A stretch of 64,000 bases of DNA from Helichrysum umbraculigerum (Eukaryota > Streptophyta > Magnoliopsida > Asterales > Asteraceae), in the NCBI GenBank assembly GCA_949592205.1, contig CATIUR010000005.1:107381277-107445276 (forward strand), written 5' to 3'. The notes under the pieces were generated by a model. The model saw nothing but the letters and a program-made list of their open reading frames with translations, did not search any database and had not been told where the DNA came from. A program made the position numbers and the translations under genes. Positions 44,041 to 54,566 of the stretch are shown here, piece after piece (position 1 is the first letter of the stretch; each line of letters opens with the position of its first letter).

Positions 44041-44048
44041 TATAAATA
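44041..44048 (+). promoter_or_regulatory. TATA box of LTR at 43299
   Basis: GCCTATAAATACAATC immediately after the palindrome array and about 45-70 bp before a CT-rich run (44085-44120), the layout of a plant polymerase II promoter. Confidence 0.75.
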
Positions 44049-45830
44049 CAATCACCTCCTCACCATTTTCATTCATGTTTTCTCATTCAATTTCTCTCTT
44101 TCTCTCTCTACTCTCTCTCTAAAATAGTTAGTTAGTTAGTTAATTAGGTTAGTTAAGCTAGTAGATTAGTAGCTTACTTGTAACGGAGGTGCTCCGAGAC
44201 TGCGGTTAAGCAAGATTTGTAATAACGCTCTGTCAGGTTTTATTTTAATCTCTATCTTGTTATTTTTAAATATGTTGTGCTGTTGCTATGCTTATTTAGA
44301 AATTCTTGTTAGAATTATTGCCATGCTGAGCTGAACAAATCTGTGTTTGCTATGATAGTCGTTATGCTAGGGTAGTTATGCTTTAATCATGCCGTTACTC
44401 TGTCTATATGCTGTTGAAATATATTTGAATCTATGAAATGAATCTCCATTGTTTATCTATCCAACTTATGATGTGGTTAGTAACTTACTACTAAGAACTT
44501 GGCCAACTTCTAATAGTACGCCGCTAATTATTCTGTGTCTGATGATCGTTGAACTCGACATGGCCGGTGTTCTCCTGGTTGAAATAAGACTGGAGGGAGA
44601 CACGGAGCGTAGGATTAGAAATAGATTAGATCCATTTCATATAACAAATGTTTTTGAGAGAACTTTCGGAACATTTGTGACTTAAACACTTATCCAGATA
44701 CTCTGCATGAAATAAGCTGATCCCTGTATGCTGCTCTACTGCATGTTCTTGTTTGATTGTTGCTTTAGGGTTTGCATGCTAGTATCACTTGTGCTATTGG
44801 ATATATGATTAGGTTTTCAGATATATGTTGATTGCATACACCAGTTTAACATGCATAGAATAGTTATGATGATTTATATGAAATAATGATGAACAATTTA
44901 ATTAGCCGTTAGACCCGACCATCCCAACTTGTTCCGGTAGGAAACCCCTGTTCATGTTTTTGTTTATTCAACAATTCATGCCATGATTCGGATATCTCAA
45001 ATGTCCGAGATTGGGGAACAAGACTCGAGGATGGTTGCTGGTTAAATTGGTTTCTACATTTGGGACAACTTCCAGTGTAGTTTACATTCCATAGCTATTA
45101 TCTTCGTGACATGTTATTTATCTAATTGCGGACAACTCTACGTTAGATAGATAATAGGCTAGTAGTTGTGGCTCATTAGGAAGTATAATCTGTCCTGGAT
45201 TGACAACAAGGACCTTTCAAATGAAGCAACGGAAATACCGTAAAACAGCCGAGTACCTGGTATAGCGTTGGAAACACCTCTGGTGTAGTACAAATACGTG
45301 GAAGCCATGGAAAGGTTGTAGGTAGATTACTTTGTACCTCATTGATTGTTCCGAGTATGTCTGCTAAATCCTGCACCCTTCATCATAACTAAGGCCCTAA
45401 CCAAAATAACTACCCCTAAATAGCATACATGACTGTCATAGTAAGCACACGCGTTTAACCTGTAGTTCTCGTAGCCACCTCACCTCACCTCCCTTACCTT
45501 AGTTTAGTATTTTAGTTTTAAATTAGGTAGTTAATTAGAAAACAAAACAAAACCCCTATCAACTCTTGATAAAACCCAGCAAAATTACGAAGGATAATTG
45601 ATAACCTAGATCCCATGCCCGTTGTAGTTTGACGAACGACCCTAGGTCATACCTATCGATATACTCACCCATAGCTTTAGTATACTTAGGCCCAGCAAAA
45701 TATAAAATATAAAACTCCACTGACCCGCGTCCGACCTGTTTGGTCAAGTCCTTCGACGACGAGGACGGTTCCCCCTTCGTGAGAAAGGTGAGCTAAAAAA
45801 CTGATCGTTCGGGCGCCGTCAAAAGTACAC

Positions 45831-46672
45831 TGTCTACTACTGAAAGGCATGGTCTGCATATGAAACACGTTTTAATAAACTGCGAATAATCCAATGATGT
45901 ATAACTGTTTGAAAAAGAGAGGCTTAAGTCATAAGTCGAAGTAACCATAGCTTTAATAAATAACAACAAGGCTTAGAAATAAGAGTAAAGTCCTTAAAAC
46001 ATTAAGTCTTACAAAATCGGCGGTCTAAACATACAAAGTTATTAATCTGCGTGCTCATAGAGTAGTAAACTATCTTAGGGGTTAAGAACGGTCGGACCCA
46101 TGAGATGATACGCTGCTGATTCATGCACCTCGGTATAACCAAAATAGGTTGTTTGTCTTTCAACTAGATAAGTATTGGAAGTTTGCGTATTGCTCCGATC
46201 AAAATCACGATAACCTAGTTCCTAGTGACATGCCAATGGGAAAATTAGTTGGTAGGGATCTAGAGTTTACACCTAATAGTTTAATTACGATATTAAGCAT
46301 CAACCCTATTTCGTCTGTCATCCCGAAACATTAATTATCGAAGTCTCAGCAATCACATATTTATCTTTATCTGCTTTCCTGTACTTTAATTTCCTGCAAT
46401 TTACTTTCCTGCACTTTAATTATTTGTCCTTAACTTAAAACCCCCAAACCTACCTACTTTGTCCCATCCTAGATACTTCCCTACCGAAAGCACCAGCTTA
46501 AATCACCCACACGTTTCGATTCATAGAACGATCTTAGGTTATACTTACCGCTTACTAACCAGAGTAGGTAGTACATATAATTTAAGCCCCGCTATATATA
46601 AATTTTAAAACCCCTGTTGGCGCCCGAATAGTTACCACCAACGACACCGACGCTTTCGGGTGCCATCTGTTC
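45831..46672 (+). repeat. Second, partial copy of the end region of a Tat/Athila-like LTR
   Basis: Matches the last ~0.55 kb of the LTR at 10408-12794 (text such as 'CGAAACATTAATTATCGAAG', 'TTTCCTGCACTTTA', 'GGTAGGTAGTA', 'AAGCCCCGC.ATATAAATTTTAAAAC') and ends near TTTCGGGTGCCATC, like the other copies. So an LTR end region occurs twice in succession (45600-45830 and 46330-46672). Confidence 0.6.
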
Positions 46673-47410
46673 GATACATATTTTACACGTCATCATCTTC
46701 ACCATCTTCAATTTTCCTAGGACACAATTTTTTTGGCGACACCATTTTTTCTGGAAACACCATCATAATCAATTTACACTTCACTAACCACCAACTCCTA
46801 TCAACTCCATGTCCAAAACACGACCATCTACGACATAATCACCATCTCTACAATTTTTTTCCGCGAAACTATTTTTCCCGGCGAAAGCACTAGAACCAAT
46901 TTGCAACTTCTTAACCACCAACCCATCTCCAACTCACCACTATCTCCAAATCATCACCATCTCCGACGTCACCATTTTTTTCTGGCGAAACCATTTTTTC
47001 CCGCGAAAGCACTACAACCAATTTGCAACTCCTTAACCACCAACCCCTATCATCTCCACCTCACCATCTCCAAATCATCACCATCTCCGATGTCACCATT
47101 TTTTCCAGCGACACCATTTTTTCCGGCGACACCACTAGAAACAATTTACACATTCTTAATCACCAACACCTATCATCTCCACGTCACTACTATCTCCAAA
47201 ACATCTCAAACTCCGACATCACTTCATCTCCACCATTTTTCCGGTGACACCATTTTTTTTCCGACAACACCACTACAACCAAGTTACACGACTTTAATCA
47301 TCAAACCTATCATCAACACTTCACAGCCATTTTCAAAGATCACCACTTTTTATTTGGTGTCACCACTCTTTTTAACTTACTACGATCTCGAACATTCCTA
47401 CCATTTTTGA
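46673..47410. repeat. Tandem array, period 122-138 bp, about five copies
   Basis: The anchor CAATTT(A/G)CA..CTTAACCACCAAC recurs at 46770, 46897, 47019, 47142 and (as CAAGTT) 47280. Each unit has TCACCATTTTTT, CCGGCGACACCACTA and ACCATCTCCAAATCATCACC. Units are diverged. The frame is accidentally open in places, giving Pro/Ser/His-rich ORFs that I do not regard as genes. Confidence 0.85.
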
Positions 47411-48452
47411 CGTCTTCACTATTTAACTAGTGGCTAAATGTTGATAGAGGTTTTCGAAGAAGATGTAAGCATGGTGGTGTGAATGGTTGAAGGTTACGAA
47501 CTTTGATAAAGAAATGTTATAAATAAAAGTTTGATACATTTCTCTAGTCTTTGATAAAGAAATGTTATAAATAAATGTTATAAACCAGGTACACATAAGC
47601 AAAGAACAGGCTTAAGGTTAATGACGACACAATATGAGTGATTAGTAAGTTAAGTACACACAATAGAAATTTTAAAAGTTGAATGCATACAATAGAATTT
47701 CATGACAAGTTCGATACATTTTGAGACTATTTACCATTTATTATATAACAATTAGATTAGATTAATTTAGGTACAAGTCTCTTTCTCTAGATAAATGATG
47801 AATGGTTTTGATAAATGATGAATGGTTTTGACTATATACTATGTGCAATAACTCCATTACTCATGGAAGTGGCTAACTTCAAGAATTAGATATCATAAAA
47901 TTTGATAACATGAACATGGAATGACTTATTCATAACTCCATTGAAAGCCACTTTAAGATTTTAATTCACTGCAAAATAGTCTCCGGTTCACAGGTTTAGT
48001 AGATTAGTGCGAGTGTATATGATAACATGGCTTATTGAAAGTTACGTGAAAATAGGTGCTTTTGTTTAGAGCTGAAAGTTAGAGCTTTTAATTTGTTATC
48101 TTTTTAACACGGTGAAATTAGTTGAAACTAGAGCTAGAAAATGTAAGAAGAGAGAGATCAATCGAAACAAATTCAGCAATTAAGGGAAAGGAAAGGGAGG
48201 AGAAACGGCCACGTAGGTGGAGAAGCACGTGCAAGGCTACATGTGTTTGCGACGTTAGAACTTTCTTGTATTATTATTGGCCTTTTGTTGATCCCTATGC
48301 CTTAAATTTCATTTATTTATGTGTAAATTATAAATATTATATTTTTACTTCTTCTGAAATTTTGGTCTCTCTCGTGCATAAATGTTTGACTTTTACTCAC
48401 TTATATGACTATTTTGCCCTTTTCTGTTAAGGTAGATTAAAACTTTTGTATT
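47411..48452. other. No gene recognised
   Basis: AT-rich. It has a short direct repeat (TTTGATAAAGAAATGTTATAAATAAA near 47503 and 47551) and a 102-codon ORF at 48122-48430 whose composition (basic, then Phe/Tyr-rich) gives no support for a real gene. Confidence 0.6.
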
Positions 48453-48584
48453 GGGTGTTGATAAATACAACATCAAATTTGTTTCATACAACATAGTTAT
48501 GTTTCTGCATACTTGTACAGTAAGCTATAAGTGTTATACAGTGTGTTGTATGAAATAATTTTGGTGTTGAATTTATCAACTCCC
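48453..48584. mobile_element. 132-bp MITE with 9-bp target duplication
   Basis: Left GGGTGTTGATAAATACAACA and right, inverted, GGGAGTTGATAAATTCAACA form terminal inverted repeats of about 40 bp. The perfect 9-bp duplication TTTTGTATT flanks it (48444-48452, 48585-48593), which is the size for Mutator-like elements. No coding capacity. Confidence 0.9.
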
Positions 48585-48593
48585 TTTTGTATT

Positions 48594-49474
48594 GCATTGT
48601 TCAAATATTGTAATTTGAGGAGTTTGCACTTTTTGTACTGCCCCTCCGTTCTAGTTAAAATGTTCCTCCGTTCAGGGACGGTACCAAAAATTTTATTTTA
48701 AGGGAGCAAATTTTTAGGTTATTCGTCACATAAGGTTTGGCGTCAGAAGTGAGACTTTTATTCTTCAAGTAATACATTAAGGTAAACAGAAAACTTATAT
48801 TAAAATTAATTCGACCAAACTGAAAAAGAATTCAATCTAATTTAATTCATATTCTCAAACACGAAAAATCATACCAAAAGTTCATAAATCTAACAATGCG
48901 AACGAACCTGTGGCTACTTGTGTTTTAGTTTGTAAATTTGTCTCTCTCAAAGTTGTATACATTTTAACCTTTTTTATTTGTGAACTTGTAATACAATTAT
49001 ATATTTTTGTAGTTATTTTTAAGACTTATATTATTGTTAAAAATGAAGCTTTGAAATATATATTATAATTATTATTCTATTAATGGTAGCAATCACATCA
49101 CATATAAAGAAGAGAAAAAAACATAGATAAAAGTGATGGGCTTGAACAAACAACCACTTGGTTAGAGTGTAGAGGAGCTAACAACTTATTTATGTGAGCA
49201 ACTATTTAAATTGCCCAACTTTATACATATATAACAAAAATTATTAAGATTTTTGTGTGGGTAATTGCCTACACGGCCCACAGCCTGGTACCACCAATGC
49301 CTTTGTTCCACTTAAAATGTTTAAGAACACTTTAGCAATGTGCAGTCTTAAAAATCTCAATTATTTATATTTTTCACCAATTGAATATCATCTTTCCCAT
49401 TAAAACCTTACGAGCATTTGATTGGTTAAATACCAAAATGAATACTTATTATGGACAACTCAAAATAATAACAT
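48594..49474. other. No gene recognised
   Basis: AT-rich sequence without a supported ORF. It contains two 'CCTCCGTTC' words near 48645 and 48664 and otherwise nothing I can name. Confidence 0.6.
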
Positions 49475-49624
49475 GAACATGAAACACCCCGTAAAATTGT
49501 GAACGTATATTTTTTTTTACCCATCATATAATTCAATTATGTTGCAACATGAATGGCAAATGTGTATAATTATAACATATAGATTATTAGCTTATATAAG
49601 AAAGAAACCAAAATCTGACCAACA

Positions 49625-49870
49625 AGAATCGCGTCGCAATCCTTGTGGATCGCGTCGCTATCTGCAAACTTCGCGTCGCGATTGTACCTAATCGCGTCGC
49701 GACCTTTTTCTTCAGATTTCTTGCGTTGCCACCAAATTTAATTCGCAACTCTAAGTTGCTTTTGTTAACGACCAAAATTTGGCCTTAAAAAATCGCGTCG
49801 CGACCATCTGTAATAGCGTTGCGATTCAAGCAAATCGCGTAGCGATCTATATATATCGCGTCGCGATTCC
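49625..49870. repeat. Array of ATCGCGTCGCGAT words
   Basis: About eight copies of TCGCGTCGC(GAT) and variants in 245 bp. It is the reverse complement of the word repeated at 19857-19983 in the other family C copy. Confidence 0.8.
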
Positions 49871-51596
49871 TGTATCTATGCAGACCTGTAAATCAGTTTT
49901 AAAATACTAACTTTGGACGTGCATAACTTTTGACTCGGTAACATTTAGACTCTCAAATTTTGCATGCACCTCCATTATACCATAATAGAGGTTTCCCTTT
50001 TTACATTTTTCCAAATTTCGCGTTAACGAAGAATTTGGACGTCTAACCAAATAATGGTCATTTTGGACCATTTTGACAACACTTCAAATTTCAAACCAAT
50101 TACAATCTGACCTTCAACTTTGCCCACACTTTTAACTACCAACATTAAATCTAAACCAATAATAACATTCGACATACCATCACTTTAACCCATTTTGACA
50201 CGTTAACTATTTGGCGACCCATTTGGAAACCAAAATGACCCGTTGAGGGTATTACTCATAGTAACCCAATTCCATTGCCTTTTTCACATATAATTAACCA
50301 TGTACTAATATTAACTCCATTAAACCTCAAACCATTAACATTTAACAACTTTCTCAATCAAGCTAAAGTTACCACATTTCGTTAACCATAATTATCAAAG
50401 TGATCAACATTTCAAAACTACAAACATTTACATAACGATTCTTTGACTCATTTTGACCTTCCAATGCGTGACTTTATACCAAAATACAACAAAAGACTTA
50501 ATCCATGATTAAACATCAAGTGTCAAGATATACTTTTTCAACATAACAAAAGGGGTGGTATTTTTATGAGCATGATTTCAAAGAGATAATACTTGTTAGT
50601 GAATAAGCAACAAGCTCCACCACTAGCTTTCAACGGGCTTCTTGCCCAAATCTCCCCGAGTCCCACTTTGCTCACATACAACATTTTAAACATAACGACA
50701 TAAGCAATTTGCTTAATAAGTATGGGAAACACATAACTTAACATTCTCCACAAGTTAAGGATCCTCAACATCTAATGTGACACCCGGTCAAAAAGCACAT
50801 TTTCCGCGTCAAATTTAAACTTTAAATATACGTATTATATACGTGATATTTTGAGAGTATACAAGTATTATATATATACATATATATAATAACGTTGAAT
50901 GATTATTAGATAATCGCGTACAAACAAATATAAAACAACACGCAAACTTAAATACGGTCATTGGTGAAAAACATTTTTAAATAATGTATTGTTAATGAGA
51001 ACAATAATTATTTACTCAGTTTAAGTTTTACGTACAATTAGTACAATGAAAACTATCCGTCTCTTGAACACAAAACAACGATATATTTTTACATCTCATT
51101 TAAAAGTATTTTATTAAAATACTTCGATTAAAATACGTACGCTATCAATTATAGAAATTTATCAAATTAAAACATTTTCCTACTTTTCGATCGGGTACGA
51201 AAACACGGGTATTTTGTACTTCGTTTTTGAGCCACCCAACTCCAATAATTGGAGCTGGGTATAACCCAACCGAACACACCCTTTTTGGTTTCATTTCATT
51301 CTCAATCTCCCTCTCTAACTCTCTCTCTCTCTCTAGACAACCAAAACCGCCACCTTAAACCACCAAGAACTACCATCAAAACACCTCTATTTGCAAAATG
51401 GCTAGGAGCTAAACGAGCACCACGCGATCCTCTACGACTCTATCTTTTCGGTTTTCAAAACCGACACTTGTAAGTTAACGACACCTTAAAACTACTTTAA
51501 TACATTTATTTACTTGTATTGTAGCTCATCAAACTATAAAATGTCCAAATCAAAACTTGAAACTCGTTTTACAAACTCAAAAATGGTAACAGTTTC

Positions 51597-51890
51597 TGTC
51601 TTCGGAAACCATAACCTTCGGCAGAAACCATAACCTTCGGCATAAACTATAACTTTCGGCAGAAACCATAACCTTCGGCAGAAACCATAACCTTCGGCAT
51701 AAACTATAACTTTCGGCAGAAACCATAACCTTCGGCGGAAACCATAACCTTCGGCAGAAACCATAACCTTCGGCATAAACTATAACCTTCGGCAGAAACT
51801 ATAATCTTCGGCAGAAACCTTAACCTTCGGCAGAAACCTTAACCTTCGGTAGAAACTATTCGACAGAAACCATAACTTTCAGCAGAAACC
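51597..51890. repeat. 18-bp minisatellite CCTTCGGCAGAAACCATA
   Basis: About 16 units of 18 bp with alternating CAG/CAT variants. In the first part a 54-bp higher-order unit is visible (two CAG units, one CAT unit). Because 18 is a multiple of 3 the antisense strand is open (a GFCRRLWFLPKVIVYAE-like repeat); this is not a gene. Confidence 0.95.
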
Positions 51891-52194
51891 TATACGATAC
51901 GCTTTTAATATAAATATCATTTATATGAAACAAACATGTTTATGTTATCGACATCTTAAATTCAGTCAATCACCAATGGGCCGTACTTATTTACAAAACT
52001 CAAACGAAAACGCAAACCAAACACTTTGGACATAATTAAACTAGGTGAACATTTGTATGGGTTGTTTGGTGAAACATCCACTTACTTAGTTTAACCTCGC
52101 GTGTTTAGGACACTAGGAGATTACTGTTGGATCAACCGTACGTTTAGAAACGCTAGCACCCAAAGGTGAGTCTCGCAGCCCCATTTTTACTGTT

Positions 52195-52985
52195 TTTACT
52201 ATTTTGGGGGAGATGCATTACTTGTTTACTGAAACTACTTGTTTACTGAAATATGTGTACATAGTTACTGTCTTACTGACTTATCTACTTATTGTTTTAC
52301 TGTTTGACCGACTTTTAAACTCATTGTCTTACTGACTTTACTGGATTACTCTACAAACTCATTACTGTACAAACTTACTGTCGTACCGACTTATAAACTT
52401 ACTATTTACCGACTTGGAAACTTATTGTTTACCGACTCATAAACTTACTGTTTTACCGACTTTACTTTCTACTTTACAAACTTCCTACAGTATGTACTAC
52501 TATTTTACCGACTATTAAACTTACTGACTTATTGACAGGCTTTACTGTTTTCAAATTTACCGACTTACTATTTTACTGAACTATTATACGACAGACTTAT
52601 ACTTTACTACTTTACCGACTTTCAAACTTACTGACTTATTGACAGGCTTTACTGTTTTAAAACTTACTGACTTACTATTTTACTGAACTATTATACGACA
52701 GACTTATTCTTTACTACTTTACCGACTTATAAACATACCTTTTGACTGACTTATAAACTCACTGGTCTACCGGCTTACAAATTTTCTACAGACTAGTGAA
52801 CATAGTGTTCTTACAGACGTACAGACTTACAGACTTACAGTCTTACAGACTTACAGACTTACAGTCTTACAGACTTACAGACTTACAGACGTACAGACTT
52901 ACAGACTTACAGACTTACAGTCTTACAGTCTTACAGTCTTACAGACTTACAGACTTACAGACATACAGACTTACTGACTTACTGA
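52195..52985. repeat. Diffuse TTACTGACTT / ACAGACTT repeat tract
   Basis: From 52195 the words TTACTGACTT, TTTACCGACTT and TAAACTTACTG recur irregularly. At 52812-52985 they condense into an 8-bp tandem array ACAGACTT with ACAGTCTT and ACAGACGT variants. No coding meaning. Confidence 0.9.
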
Positions 52986-54566
52986 CTACAGACTTTTCTA
53001 TATACAAATCATTTCATACTGACTTATTACAAATGTGTAAATCCTTATTGCTTTATTTCATTTGTGAAAATATTATTTACTGTCATATCATATAAGTGCA
53101 AATAAACTTATTTACTGACTTGTGTTCAAATGTATATTATTCTGATTTCAAACCTGTGAGATTCACCAACCTTTTGGCTGACACTTGTTAGTAATGCATT
53201 CTCAGGTACACAGCAACAGTAGGGTTGCCCAACAGGATGGCCAGCTAGCTCGAGTCGCATGCATTATATAGATGAAGATTTACTTGCATTATCTTTTGTA
53301 TATTGATTATGTATTTAGAATCTTCAGGATCATTTACGAACTCGCGGTTAATGTAAACTTAAGACTTAATCTATGCAACTACTTTTGGTATTGATGTATA
53401 AACGTCTCATGTAGAGTCGTTTGCTATATCTTGGTGCTTGTGATATTTGATTGGTAACACCCAAAACTCGCTTCCGCAAATCATTAAATTTGGGGGTGTT
53501 ACATCTAACCATGTTAATTCATACGAACTAACATACATACCAAGCTAATGATCATGATTCATTACTTGGAAACTATCAAGCTAATGCCAATTAGACATTA
53601 CTTGATTCCACACATAACATATCCATCTACTTACCTTGCAATGAGTTATGAGATTAACTTGAAATAACTTCAACACCTTGATCACCTAATCACATAGGCA
53701 CATAACACATATTACTAACAACATAACTTTAACTCTTAAACCATAACATATGTGCTAACTCAATAATACCAAATCATTCCATTTACATGTTTCATACATC
53801 TTTACCAATTCACATACAAATGAAAGTTTGATCCTTTTTCTTTAAATAATTTCATTAACTTTCATTAACAACTTCTTTTCATACACATAACTTGATCAAA
53901 CATTCACATGTATCCAAAACTAACTTCTTTTACATTACAATTAGCAATTAAGCTTAAATTATGACTTATTAGCATGTATGAAACATCATTACAATCAATA
54001 AATCACTTACCTTACAATTTCTCTAATTTAGAGTTTATGTAACTTAAACCCTAACTTCAAATTAATCATCAAAAGAAGTTAGTCATACCGTAAAACTTAT
54101 GTATAGGAGATTAGAAGCTCTAATGATTTAAGCCCTAGCTTAATTTGATCTTGTTTTCTTCCTGCTCTTCTTCCTGTCGGCTCACTCAACTCTCTCCGTG
54201 TTTCTATTTCTTTTCTAATTGTGGAATGAAGTGGAAGATGTAGGAAAGCTGATTTTAATTACATAATTTCACATTATACCCCTCATGTTTCCTCATTAAA
54301 CATATATAACCCTTCTAACAAATTTTTTTTAATTTAGTTAGTCCCGCTAACTATTTCTAACATATAATTGCATTTAAACTTGTATCACATTTAATATATT
54401 CTATACACATATGAATTAGACACAAACGTATATTATATAGTTTAAACTTACGAATTTAGGGACGTTACAGAACACTTTGAATGAAACGAGATAGCTAAGT
54501 TACAATTAGTGATTGCATTTTATTTACAATATTATTTGTTTCTAATTGCATTGGCTTTTTGTGATA

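Larger units (their letters stand above)
43299..45830 (+). repeat. Tat/Athila-like LTR with promoter array
   Basis: Homologous to the minus-strand LTR at 34080-36666 over its length: a start-side region with GTTAGGAAATTATG and AATCACTCAAAACGGA, the TATACGG array, TATA, CT-rich leader, spaced 'TGGAAGCCATGGAAA' words, then an end region at 45600-45830 sharing TGGTCAAGTCC and GGTGAGCT. The first bases and the exact end are uncertain. Confidence 0.75.
50776..53503 (+). mobile_element. Solo LTR, chromovirus-like family B, 2728 bp
   Basis: Starts TGTGACACCCGGTCAAAAAG and ends AAATTTGGGGGTGTTACA, with the perfect 5-bp duplication TCTAA (50771-50775, 53504-53508). Both ends match the LTR at 60916-63794 in the opposite orientation (CCGGTCAAA start; GCTTCCGCAAA and CATTAAATTTGGGGGTGTTA end). 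It has a CT-rich leader at 51300-51345 and two tandem arrays. It sits inside the family C LTR. Confidence 0.93.
49480..54469 (-). mobile_element. Solo LTR, family C, with nested solo LTR
   Basis: Starts TGAAACACCCCGTAAAATTG and ends TTTAGGGACGTTACA, flanked by the perfect 5-bp duplication GAACA (49475-49479, 54470-54474). Removing the nested LTR and its extra duplication leaves 2257 bp. Minus orientation is inferred from TGTAACGTCCCTAAATTCG on that strand, resembling the family C fragment at 19210. Carries the ATCGCGTCGCGAT array at 49625-49870. Confidence 0.88.

Noticed and set aside
43562..44045. Several ORFs with YGLxQPYTV-like repeats on both strands.
   Set aside because: They are produced by the CCGTATACGG palindrome array of an LTR.
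46615..46630. TTGGCGCCCG after an LTR end looked like a primer-binding site (tRNA-Asp type).
   Set aside because: In the homologous LTRs at 10408 and 34080 the corresponding place is still within the LTR, about 100 bp before its end as fixed by target duplications, and the word is not conserved there.
46660..47410. Pro/Ser/His-rich ORFs of 77-169 codons.
   Set aside because: They follow the 122-138-bp tandem array and change frame between units.
48122..48430. 102-codon ORF outside obvious elements.
   Set aside because: Composition shifts from basic to Phe/Tyr-rich, no domain, AT-rich background; no support for a gene.
51534..51776. Antisense 80-codon repeat protein.
   Set aside because: An 18-bp minisatellite unit without stop codons; no start context or neighbouring gene.
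52796..53095. 99-codon ORF with an RLTDLQTY repeat.
   Set aside because: An 8-bp tandem repeat keeps all frames open; it lies inside a solo LTR.
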